Source of the DNA: Stenotrophomonas maltophilia
GTDB taxonomy: Bacteria; Pseudomonadota; Gammaproteobacteria; Xanthomonadales; Xanthomonadaceae
Direction: 5' to 3'
Assembly: GCA_002363385.1 (NCBI GenBank)
Contig: DEVL01000006.1
Span: 186,001 to 250,000 of the forward strand
Length of the DNA: 64,000 nt
This document shows positions 7,464 through 15,816 of this stretch, one piece after another. The position numbers and the translations under genes are program-made. How positions within the stretch are numbered: the stretch's first letter is position 1; every line of letters begins with the position of its first letter. Below the pieces are notes generated by a model. The model was given only the letters and a program-made list of their open reading frames with translations. It searched no databases and was not told the DNA's origin.

Positions 7464-8722
7464 GCCACGCCCGCCAGGGCCAGCGCACGGTTCAACTGGG
7501 CGGTGAGCTGTTCGGTCAGGCGCGCGTCGAGTGCGTTCAAGGGCTCATGGCAGAACGCGGCGCTCAGCAGCTGCTGCGCACGATCGGCCGGCAGGCCACG
7601 CGAGCGCAGGTAGAACAGCGCATTGGCATCGAGCTGGCCGACCGTGGCGCCGTGGGCGGCCTTCACTTCGTCGGCATCGATCACCAGCGTGGGCTGGGTA
7701 TCGATCTCGGCATCGGCGGACAGCAGCAGGTTCTTGTTGGACAGGTTGGCGTCGGTACCATCGGCGCCTTCGCGGATGTGGATGCCACCGTGGAAGACCA
7801 CGCGGCTGCGGTTGGCCGCCACGCCACGCCAGACCATTTCCGATGCGGTATCGCGCGCGATGTGCTCGATGCCCAGGCGGGTGTCGACATGGCGGCGGCC
7901 GTTGCCGAGCAGCACGCCGTTGGCGGTCAGCTGGGCGTTGTCGCCTTCCAGGCGGACGTTGAGCTCATGGCGGCTCAGCGCGGCACCCAGTTCCAGATCG
8001 ACACGGCGGTACTGCGCGTTGCGGGCCAGCACAGCGTCGGTGCGCAGCAACGAGGTGGCGCGGGTGGCATCGGCCTGCACGCGGGCGTGCGAGAGCACGG
8101 CATCCTGCGCCAGGTGGACGTGCATCAGGGTGTTGTCCAGGTGCGCGGCATCGCCGACATGCAGGTGATGCTCGACCACGCCCAGCGCAGCGCCAGAGCG
8201 AAGTTCGATCAGGTGGCGGTGGTGCCAGGACAGATCGGTATCCGCAGCGACGCTGATGAAGACCAGCTGCAGCGGCGTCTCGACCTGCACGCCTGCTTCC
8301 ACGCGCAGCAGCACGCCTTCATCGGCGAGCGCGGCGTTGAGGCGGGCGAACACTTCCTCGCTGCGCTCGAAGCGACGGCCGAGGAAGCGAGCGGCTTCAT
8401 CGCCCGCGGCCAGTGCCGAGGACAGGGTGGCCAGCTGCACGCCGGCCCGCACCGCAGCGACATCGCTCAGCGCGCCGGACGGGCGGCCGTTGACGAACAC
8501 CAGCCGCGGCGACGGGATGTCGGCCAGCAGGGCAGGATCGACCTCGGCGGCGGTCAACGGCGTCGGCGAGAAACTGCGGCGTTCGAGCTGGCGCAGCGAG
8601 GTGTACTTCCAGGCTTCGGTGCGAGGGCCGGGCAGGCCGGCCTGCAGGGCGGCATCCAGCTCGGCGCGACGTGCATCGCTGCCGCAGAAGCCGCTGGCGA
8701 GGGAATCGAGCAGGGCGCTCAT
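7460..8722 (-). CDS. sufD: Fe-S cluster scaffold subunit SufD
   Basis: 420 residues. The conserved SufB/SufD beta-helix core is seen at about residues 190-390 (HVHLAQDAVLSHARVQAD, then GVAANRSRVVFHGGIHIREGADGTDANLSNKNLLLS, then DADEVKAAHGATVGQLDANALFYLRSRGL). It forms the SufBC2D scaffold complex with the neighbouring products. The ATG overlaps the sufC stop by one base and its 3' end overlaps sufS by 4 nt, so the three genes are tightly coupled. Confidence 0.96.
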   Translation of the reverse strand: MSALLDSLASGFCGSDARRAELDAALQAGLPGPRTEAWKYTSLRQLERRSFSPTPLTAAEVDPALLADIPSPRLVFVNGRPSGALSDVAAVRAGVQLATLSSALAAGDEAARFLGRRFERSEEVFARLNAALADEGVLLRVEAGVQVETPLQLVFISVAADTDLSWHHRHLIELRSGAALGVVEHHLHVGDAAHLDNTLMHVHLAQDAVLSHARVQADATRATSLLRTDAVLARNAQYRRVDLELGAALSRHELNVRLEGDNAQLTANGVLLGNGRRHVDTRLGIEHIARDTASEMVWRGVAANRSRVVFHGGIHIREGADGTDANLSNKNLLLSADAEIDTQPTLVIDADEVKAAHGATVGQLDANALFYLRSRGLPADRAQQLLSAAFCHEPLNALDARLTEQLTAQLNRALALAGVA

Positions 8723-9486
8723 CAGACCGTTGCCTCCGGCACCACGCGGTCCTTCAGGAAGTGGTAGCCATGGGCTTCCAGTTCCAGGGCCAGTTCCGGA
8801 CCGCCGCTCTGCACGATCTTGCCATCGGCCAGCACGTGCACCACGTCCGGCTTGATGTAATCGAGCAGGCGCTGGTAATGGGTGATCACGATGAAGGAGC
8901 GGTCCGGGGAACGCAGCGCGTTGACGCCGTCGGCCACGCTCTTGAGCGCGTCGATGTCCAGGCCGGAGTCGGTTTCATCCAGGATCGCCAGCTTCGGCTC
9001 GAGCACGGCCAGCTGGAAGATCTCGTTGCGCTTCTTCTCGCCACCGGAGAAGCCTTCGTTGACGCCACGGTGCAGCAGCTCGTCCTTCAGGTGCAGCACG
9101 GCCAGCTTCTGGCGGACCAGCTTGAGGAACTGCATCGAGTCCAGCTCTTCCTCGCCGCGCGCCTTGCGCTGGGCATTGAGCGCGGCGCGCAGGAAGTAGG
9201 TGTTGTTCACGCCGGGGATTTCCACCGGGTACTGGAAAGCCAGGAACAGGCCGGCGGCGGCGCGTTCTTCCGGTGCCAGCTCGAGCAGATCCTTGCCCTC
9301 GAACTGCACGCTGCCTTCGCTCACGTCATAGCCGTCGCGGCCAGCCAGGACGTTGCCCAACGTGGACTTGCCGGCGCCGTTGGGGCCCATGATGGCGTGC
9401 ACCTGGCCGGGCTTCACGTCGAGCGAGAGGCCCTTGAGAATCTCTTTTTCGCCGATGCGTGCGTGGAGGTTGTCGATCTTCAACAT
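8722..9486 (-). CDS. sufC: Fe-S assembly ABC-type ATPase SufC
   Basis: 254 residues. Walker A is GPNGAGKST (34-42), the signature is FSGGEKKR (146-153) and Walker B is LAILDE (166-171), followed by SGLDIDAL, diagnostic for SufC. It is the soluble ATPase of the SufBC2D scaffold, not a transporter. It is preceded by the LprI-like gene with a 45-nt gap and overlaps sufD by one base. Confidence 0.97.
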   Translation of the reverse strand: MLKIDNLHARIGEKEILKGLSLDVKPGQVHAIMGPNGAGKSTLGNVLAGRDGYDVSEGSVQFEGKDLLELAPEERAAAGLFLAFQYPVEIPGVNNTYFLRAALNAQRKARGEEELDSMQFLKLVRQKLAVLHLKDELLHRGVNEGFSGGEKKRNEIFQLAVLEPKLAILDETDSGLDIDALKSVADGVNALRSPDRSFIVITHYQRLLDYIKPDVVHVLADGKIVQSGGPELALELEAHGYHFLKDRVVPEATV

Positions 9487-9531
9487 GTCGATAATCGTCT
9501 TGTCAGATAGGGGGACTGGAGGCAGCGCGAC

Positions 9532-9935
9532 TCAGAGGTCGTATTCGCTGCGCTCGAGGAATTCGTTGCGCAGGTAGGCGGTGCGTGTCTGCGTCAGTGC
9601 GGCCTTGGCCCCGGAGTACAGCATCGGGTACATCGAGCCGTACAGGAAACGTGGATTCTCATCCTCGCCCACCGGGTAGCGCGCTTCCAGATCGGCGTCA
9701 CGCAGCTGGATCCACAGCCGCTGTGCCGCTTTCATCTTCGCCAGCGCCACGGGTTCGCCGGCCAGCTTGGTCACGATCTGGCGGTAGACGGCATTCAATT
9801 CGGCATCGGCCTTCTTGAAGTCCTGGTCGGCGCAGGCATTGAGTTCGAGCTGATTGCCGCCAGGGTTGCACGCCACGTCCTGGGCGAACGCCGGCGCGGC
9901 CGCGCAGAGCAGCAGGGCCAAGGGAAGCAGGCGCA

Positions 9936-9939
<4 letters not shown>
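9532..9939 (-). CDS. LprI/DUF1311-family secreted protein inserted between sufB and sufC
   Basis: 135 residues starting with tandem ATGs (9939 and 9936); the first overlaps the sufB stop as ATGA, so translation is coupled. A Sec signal peptide (LLPLALLLCAAAPAFAQ) precedes a small domain with the LprI hallmark: cysteines in VACNPGGNQLELNACADQDF, then a long helix with DAELNAVYRQI and KAAQRLWIQLRDADLE. In Mycobacterium LprI is a lysozyme inhibitor; most DUF1311 proteins are uncharacterised. Its place inside a cytosolic Fe-S assembly operon is unexpected, and its role there is unknown. Confidence 0.88.
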
Positions 9940-11411
<1,472 letters not shown>

Positions 11412-11424
11412 GGGGGCTGCCTGA

Positions 11425-11877
11425 TCAGGAGACGACATCCGCCGCGATCGCGCGGCGGTGGGCGTCAACAAGGGGAAGAGGGGGCAGGATCTGCGCCAGG
11501 GTGACCGCGCGCAGCGCTTCGGACACCACGTCGTTGATCATCCGCCAGCTGCTGCGCGCGCCACACTGCAGCTCGCGGCCGCACTGGCTGTGGTCGTGGG
11601 CGCACTCGGTCAGGCCCAGCGGCCCTTCCATGGCTTCCACGATCTCGAACAGCGTGATCTGGTCTGCGGCGCGGGTCAGCCGGTAGCCGCCACGGACGCC
11701 GCGCAGGCCTTCGACCAGCCCGGCCTGGGCCAGCGGCTTGAGCAGCTTGCTGACGGTCGGCGGTTCCAGACGGGCGAACTCGGCCAGTTCGGTGGCACTG
11801 AGCACCTCGCCCGGGCGGGCGGCGAGTACAGTCAGTACGACGGTGGCGTAATCGGTAAGCTTGGTGACGCGGAGCAT
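11425..11877 (-). CDS. Rrf2-family Fe-S sensing regulator of the suf operon
   Basis: 150 residues. An N-terminal winged helix (MLRVTKLTDYATVVL, with helix ARLEPPTVSKLLKPLAQAGLV at about 35-55) is followed by the cluster-binding cysteines C92, C99 and C105, almost the spacing of IscR. Proteins of this type bind a [2Fe-2S] cluster and adjust suf transcription to cluster supply. As first gene of the operon it probably regulates its own promoter, a good sigma-70 site at 11908-11936. The ATG at 11877 gives the family start; an extended frame upstream crosses that promoter and was not used. Confidence 0.92.
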   Translation of the reverse strand: MLRVTKLTDYATVVLTVLAARPGEVLSATELAEFARLEPPTVSKLLKPLAQAGLVEGLRGVRGGYRLTRAADQITLFEIVEAMEGPLGLTECAHDHSQCGRELQCGARSSWRMINDVVSEALRAVTLAQILPPLPLVDAHRRAIAADVVS

Positions 11878-11907
11878 GGTGGGGGCAGAACCATAAAGCG
11901 GACTGAA

Positions 11908-11936
11908 ATTGTACGCTTTTCTCCGCCGGCATCCAA
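11908..11936 (-). promoter_or_regulatory. Sigma-70 promoter of the suf operon
   Basis: Minus strand: -35 TTGGAT (11931-11936), 17-base spacer, -10 TACAAT (11908-11913, five of six consensus). It lies 31 bases upstream of the Rrf2 regulator start and inside the gap shared with the divergent SET-domain gene. Confidence 0.6.
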
Positions 11937-12049
11937 CCCGCCCGTTCAGGCGCCCGCAGGGCGACCTTGGGCGCGTATTGAACCGCATCGCTTTGGCAAT
12001 CACAAAGATTAAGCGAGAATCGGGGCTTCCCACAGCAACGGTCAGCCAG

Positions 12050-12517
12050 ATGCCCAAGAAGATCCAGGCCCGCAAGTCCACCATCCATGGCAATGGCGTA
12101 TTCGCGCTGGCGCCGATCAAGAAGGGCGAGCGGGTCATCCAGTACAAGGGTCTGCTGCGCAGCCACGCCGACGTGGACGCCGACGACACCGGGGATGTGG
12201 AGAGCGGTCATACCTTCCTGTTCACCCTCAACGACGACTACGTCATCGATGCGAACTACAAGGGCAACGACGCGCGCTGGCTCAACCACAGCTGCGAGCC
12301 GAACTGCGAAGCGGTGATCGAGGAAGCCGAGGGTGACAACCGCCGCGAGGACAAGGTCTTCATCGAGTCGATCAAGGACATCAAGCCGGGCGACGAGCTG
12401 ACCTACAACTACGGCATCACCCTGGCCGAGCGTCACACCGCGCGTCTGAAGAAGATCTGGGAATGCCGCTGCGGCTCGAAGAAGTGCACCGGCACCATGC
12501 TGCAGCCCAAGCGCTGA
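12050..12517 (+). CDS. SET-domain protein-lysine methyltransferase-like protein with post-SET zinc motif
   Basis: 155 residues from the ATG at 12050 (MPKKIQARKSTIHGNGVFA). It is a compact, complete SET fold: N-terminal GxG (GNGVFA), the pseudoknot motif RWLNHSCEPNC (76-86), the AdoMet/tyrosine motif DELTYNYG (115-122) and a post-SET C-x-C-x4-C (139, 141, 146) that with C86 should bind zinc. Eukaryote-type SET enzymes methylate lysines; in bacteria the known cases act on host histones or on the cell's own proteins. No signal peptide or secretion domain is seen. It is transcribed away from the suf operon. The substrate is unknown. Confidence 0.9.
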   Translation: MPKKIQARKSTIHGNGVFALAPIKKGERVIQYKGLLRSHADVDADDTGDVESGHTFLFTLNDDYVIDANYKGNDARWLNHSCEPNCEAVIEEAEGDNRREDKVFIESIKDIKPGDELTYNYGITLAERHTARLKKIWECRCGSKKCTGTMLQPKR

Positions 12518-12526
12518 TCCGCACCG

Positions 12527-12557
12527 GCAGCCATCGACCGTGTGGGTCGGTGGCTGC
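12527..12557. repeat. REP-like palindrome
   Basis: Imperfect inverted repeat: GCAGCCATCGACC pairs with GGTCGGTGGCTGC with one mismatch around a short GTGTG loop, just after the SET gene. The core (CGACC...GGTCG) resembles the SMAG-type elements at 13.2 and 25.6 kb but the GTAG head is missing. Confidence 0.5.
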
Positions 12558-12641
12558 GCCGACACGCTGTGCACATCGTGGTCACCGTCGCCCAATGCGC
12601 CCGTGGTCACACTGATCGCTCCTACTTACTGGAGCCGATCC

Positions 12642-13184
12642 ATGGCACACGCACTCAACGGCAAGCACATCGCGATTCTGGCCACCGATGGTTTTGAACA
12701 GTCCGAGCTGCAGGAACCCAAGCGTCTGCTGGAATCCTGGGGCGCGTCGGTCAAGGTGATCGCACCCGGGGATGCCAGCCAGATCCGTGGCTGGAAAGAC
12801 AAGGACTGGGGCGAAAACGTGAAGGTCGATGCCCCACTGAAGGGCGCCAAGGCCGATGATTACGACGCGCTGGTGCTGCCCGGTGGCGTGATCAATCCGG
12901 ACAAACTGCGCATCGACACCGATGCGATTGCGTTGATCAAGGCCTTTGGTGCCGCAGGCAAGCCGGTTGCGGCGATCTGCCACGGCCCGTGGCTGCTGGT
13001 CGAGTCTGGCCTGGCCAAAGGCCGCAAGGTGACCTCGTGGCCGTCGCTGAAAACCGACTTGGGCAATGCAGGCGCCGAGTGGACCGACGCCGAGGTGGTG
13101 GTCGATGGTGGCCTGATCACCAGCCGCAAGCCGGACGACATTCCCGCCTTCGCCGATGCGGTGGGCAAGGCCCTGGCCGGTTGA
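12642..13184 (+). CDS. DJ-1/PfpI-family protein (type 1 glutamine amidotransferase-like)
   Basis: 180 residues from the ATG at 12642, with GGAG ten bases upstream. The nucleophile elbow is AICHGPW (C113-H114) and E19 (DGFEQSEL) is the conserved glutamate next to the cysteine, as in the PfpI/YhbO branch of the DJ-1 superfamily. These proteins are stress-linked deglycase/protease-like enzymes with disputed activity. No signal peptide. It stands alone between two REP-like palindromes, so it is probably monocistronic. Confidence 0.9.
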   Translation: MAHALNGKHIAILATDGFEQSELQEPKRLLESWGASVKVIAPGDASQIRGWKDKDWGENVKVDAPLKGAKADDYDALVLPGGVINPDKLRIDTDAIALIKAFGAAGKPVAAICHGPWLLVESGLAKGRKVTSWPSLKTDLGNAGAEWTDAEVVVDGGLITSRKPDDIPAFADAVGKALAG

Positions 13185-13188
13185 GGGT

Positions 13189-13214
13189 GTAGGCACCGAC
13201 CGTGGGTCGGTGCC
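13189..13214. repeat. SMAG-type REP element (GTAG head)
   Basis: GTAG followed by GCACCGACC, a GTG loop and GGTCGGTGC: the GTAG-headed palindrome structure of Stenotrophomonas SMAG repeats. It lies between convergent genes right after the PfpI-like stop codon. Confidence 0.65.
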
Positions 13215-13223
13215 CGTTCCGGA

Positions 13224-13820
13224 TTACTTGCTCAGCAACCCGGCCGGCACCAGTGCGCCGAGATCTTGGTTGAACGTCACCACCAACTTGCCGTTCTCCA
13301 CCTGCGCCGACTGCACCTGCAGCGTGCCCAGCACGGCGGCGACCGTCGGGTCGATTTTGTAGATCGGCTCGCGGCGGGCGTAATCGACCAGCCAGGCATT
13401 GAGCAGGCCACGGGTGCGCGAATCGAGCTTTCCGCCGTTGTTGGCCGGAGTGAAGTCATCGACCGTCGGTTCCTGCAGATGGAAGCCCTGGGTCTGCGCG
13501 TCGTAGCGCAGGCCGCTGCTCAGCTTGACCTTGCCCAGCGGCGCCGGATTGCCGCCCGCGGTCGCCATGGCGATATCGAAACCGAGATCCAGGCGATTGC
13601 CCTGCGGCAGGGTGAGCTTGGGGTGGCTCATGGTCATTGCGATGAGCCCACCCAGCGCATCCTGCGTGCGTGGGAAGCTGCCATCGAGATACTGCTGCAC
13701 ATCGGTGGCGCCCACGGACAACTGGCGGCCAGAGACGCTGGGAGCGGCCTGCGCACCGATGGCGGCGGCGAGCAGCACGGTGCAGGCGGCAAGGCGGGAC
13801 AACAGCGGGCGAGCGTTCAT
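13224..13820 (-). CDS. DUF1439-family secreted protein
   Basis: 198 residues with a Sec signal peptide (LLSRLAACTVLLAAAIGAQA, cleavage near residue 26). There is no lipobox cysteine at the cleavage site, unlike E. coli YceB, a lipoprotein of this family. The mature part matches DUF1439: GRQLSVGATDVQQYLDGSFP, then a core with DLGFDIAMATAG and a C-terminal segment VQSAQVENGKLVVTF. This is a lipid-binding-like fold of unknown function, probably periplasmic. It is convergent with the PfpI-like gene. Confidence 0.8.
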   Translation of the reverse strand: MNARPLLSRLAACTVLLAAAIGAQAAPSVSGRQLSVGATDVQQYLDGSFPRTQDALGGLIAMTMSHPKLTLPQGNRLDLGFDIAMATAGGNPAPLGKVKLSSGLRYDAQTQGFHLQEPTVDDFTPANNGGKLDSRTRGLLNAWLVDYARREPIYKIDPTVAAVLGTLQVQSAQVENGKLVVTFNQDLGALVPAGLLSK

Positions 13821-13897
13821 GGCGGCATGCCTGGGGAATGAGACGCCAACAATAGCGCGCCCGGCTGAATCCAGCTTTGACGTGCGCGGAATGTCGA

Positions 13898-14209
13898 TCA
13901 GGGCGCGCCCTGGATAGATTCCAGTGCGGCGAGCACCTCATCCAGCTGCGGTTGGAGCACGGTGAGCGGATGGCTGGGCGCATCGGCGTGGCGCTGGGCG
14001 AGATCGCGCAGCAGCTGGGTGGCGACGATCGCAGCGGCACGCTCGTCGCCGCTCAGCCCGCTGTTGCGCCGTGCGATTTCCAGCAGGCGCATCCAATCCT
14101 GCTGCGCGCGGTGTTCCAGTTCGATGGTGCAGCGCCCACTGCATTGCAGGCCGTCCTTTTCGATCGGGGTCACGGTGATGCGGTAACGCTGGGAAGAAGA
14201 GCTGGCCAT
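13898..14209 (-). CDS. DUF3861-family protein
   Basis: 103 residues from the ATG at 14209. It opens with RYRITVTPIEKDGLQCSGRCTIELEHR, the family signature, followed by helical segments (DDWMRLLEIAR-like and ATQLLRDLAQRH) and a C-terminal helix. It is small and cytosolic with no known function. It appears monocistronic; the 3' end is 77 nt from the divergently oriented start of DUF1439. Confidence 0.8.
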   Translation of the reverse strand: MASSSSQRYRITVTPIEKDGLQCSGRCTIELEHRAQQDWMRLLEIARRNSGLSGDERAAAIVATQLLRDLAQRHADAPSHPLTVLQPQLDEVLAALESIQGAP

Positions 14210-14474
14210 GGCTGCCTTCGCGGTGGGGGACAGGGCCACCATAGGGTGCGATGCGCACCGCGACGACAGGCGCGGTCGCACGCAGTGTTCCACCCTGTGC
14301 GTTCCGGTCGGCTTCGCTGTGCCGCGGATCGCGGCAGGGCAGGCATCGGCACGGGTATCGCGCCTCCGACACGACTTTGGCAACGCTGTGTTTCGCGCAG
14401 TGCCCGAACCGTCCACGGGTGCCGGTGCAAAGGTCCCGAGTCCCCCGCGTGACTGGCACGCAGATGGAAGACCA
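14210..14474. other. Intergenic stretch upstream of DUF3861
   Basis: Between the DUF3861 start and the HU terminator. I see no convincing coding region, RNA gene or repeat; it presumably holds the DUF3861 promoter, which I could not pin down. Confidence 0.5.
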
Positions 14475-14508
14475 ACAAAAAAAACGGGACGGCATGGGCC
14501 GTCCCGTT
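14475..14508 (-). terminator. Rho-independent terminator of the HU-like gene
   Basis: Minus strand: stem AACGGGACGGC / GCCGTCCCGTT with a short loop, followed by a run of eight T. It lies 25 bases beyond the stop codon of the HU-like gene. Confidence 0.9.
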
Positions 14509-14532
14509 CAGGTGCTGCAGGAAGCGCGCAGA

Positions 14533-14931
14533 TTAGAGCGCGGCGTCCTTGAGCTTCTTGAGCGGACGCACTTTCAGCTTGGTGGACGCCGGCTTGGCGG
14601 CGAACCACTGCTCTTCCTTCGTGAACGGATTGATGCCCTTGCGCTTCGGCTTGGCCGGCACGCTGACGGTGGAGATCTTCAGCAGGCCCGGCAGGGTGAA
14701 GCTGCCAGCGCCCTTCTTGTGCACCGAAGCGGCGACAGCGCCTTCCAGCGAGGCGAGCACGGCGCGCACGTCCTTGGCGACAACGCCGGACGCTTCAACG
14801 ATGTGTGCAACCAGACCAGACTTGCTCAGCACTTCCTTGATCGGCTTGGGAGCGGCCGGCTTCGCGGCTGCCTTCGTAGCGACTTTCTTTACTGCCTTCT
14901 TCGGGGCAGCCTTCTTAGCGGTCTTTGCCAT
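14533..14931 (-). CDS. HU-family DNA-binding protein with a Lys/Ala-rich, histone H1-like N-terminal tail
   Basis: 132 residues. The first 30 or so are AKKAAPKKAVKK and KAAAKPAAPK repeats, like the tails of eukaryotic H1 and of bacterial H1-like proteins. The rest is a diverged HU/IHF domain: VLSKSGLVAHIVEASGVVAKDVRAVLASLEGAVAASV, then GSFTLPGLLKISTVSVPAKPKRKGINPFTKEEQWFAAKPASTKLKVRPLKKLK, with the DNA-inserting arm near GINPFTKEE. It should compact and bend DNA in the nucleoid. The ATG has AGGAAACC upstream; a promoter-like site lies 60-90 bases before it and a strong terminator after it, so it is monocistronic. Confidence 0.92.
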   Translation of the reverse strand: MAKTAKKAAPKKAVKKVATKAAAKPAAPKPIKEVLSKSGLVAHIVEASGVVAKDVRAVLASLEGAVAASVHKKGAGSFTLPGLLKISTVSVPAKPKRKGINPFTKEEQWFAAKPASTKLKVRPLKKLKDAAL

Positions 14932-14990
14932 GGTTTCCTGTTCCGTGAACGGTTGGTTGTTTGGTCGCGCCGAACCCCGTCGGCAAGCGA

Positions 14991-15019
14991 AATGTAGGGC
15001 AACTATGGGGCGCCGCCAA
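14991..15019 (-). promoter_or_regulatory. Putative sigma-70 promoter of the HU-like gene
   Basis: Minus strand: TTGGCG (15014-15019), 17-base spacer, TACATT (14991-14996); each hexamer matches consensus at four of six positions. The predicted leader is about 53 nt. Confidence 0.4.
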
Positions 15020-15296
15020 TAGGCAAACGCATAAAAATTCGTGATTTCCACGCCCTTCGTTACCGCAGTGCATCAGGTCATAGCCAGAAAACAGGGTCCG
15101 CCTTCGCGGCGGAGGCCATCGGTCATGCACCGTCGCACCCCGACTGTCGCACGAAAACCACTTGAAAACAGCCTCCATTTTGATGGTCGATTCAGCTGGG
15201 GTCGATCCCCGCTGATCACCTGACAGCGATCAGACATGGCACTAACGCGCCACCGTCTAGGCTGGTCCCGTCATTCACGCCGCAGGAGATCTCACG
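15020..15296. other. Intergenic region between HU-like gene and osmC
   Basis: Holds the osmC ribosome site (AGGAGATCTCACG before ATG) and a small CTGATC...GATCAG inverted repeat at about 15211-15233. No gene and no clear regulator site was recognised. Confidence 0.5.
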
Positions 15297-15731
15297 ATGG
15301 GTATTTCACGCCACGCCACCGCGCATTGGGAAGGTGACCTCAAGACAGGCAAGGGACAATTGAGCACGCCCCAGAGCGGCTTGATGGACAAAACCCGCTA
15401 TGCCTTCAGCAGCCGCTTCGGTGATGAGAAGGGCACCAACCCGGAAGAGCTGATCGCCGCCGCCCATGCCGGCTGCTTCACGATGGCGCTGTCGGCCAAG
15501 CTCACCGAAGCCGGTTTCGTACCGACCTCGCTGGATACCGAAGCCAAGGTCGACCTCTCGATGGAGGGTGGCCCCCAGCTGTCGCAGATCACGTTGAAGG
15601 TGAAGGCCGTAGTGCCGAACATCGAGGCCACCCAGTTCCGTGCCATCGCCGATGACGCCAAGCAGAACTGCCCGGTTTCCAAGGCGCTCAGTGCGGTACC
15701 GATCAGCCTTGAGGCCGAACTGGCCGGCTGA
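15297..15731 (+). CDS. osmC: OsmC-family peroxiredoxin
   Basis: 144 residues, the usual OsmC length. The redox pair is C60 (AAAHAGCF) and C125 (KQNCPVSKA), with the conserved ELIAAAHAGCF helix. OsmC/Ohr proteins reduce organic hydroperoxides; the N-terminus (HATAHWEGDLKTGKGQLSTPQSG) is of the OsmC rather than the Ohr subgroup. A strong ribosome site (AGGAG) precedes the ATG. It is monocistronic and probably stress-induced. Confidence 0.93.
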   Translation: MGISRHATAHWEGDLKTGKGQLSTPQSGLMDKTRYAFSSRFGDEKGTNPEELIAAAHAGCFTMALSAKLTEAGFVPTSLDTEAKVDLSMEGGPQLSQITLKVKAVVPNIEATQFRAIADDAKQNCPVSKALSAVPISLEAELAG

Positions 15732-15816
15732 TCCGCGCCCGCCATTGGTGCACAGCAGATTGTGATGGGAAAGCGGCGGCCGCATAGTCGCCGCTTTCCT
15801 GTTGTGGGGTATCTGC

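Noticed and set aside
11878..12189. N-terminal extension of the Rrf2 regulator
   Set aside because: It would read through the suf promoter and the divergent SET gene start; the ATG at 11877 gives the conserved MLRVTKLTDYA start.
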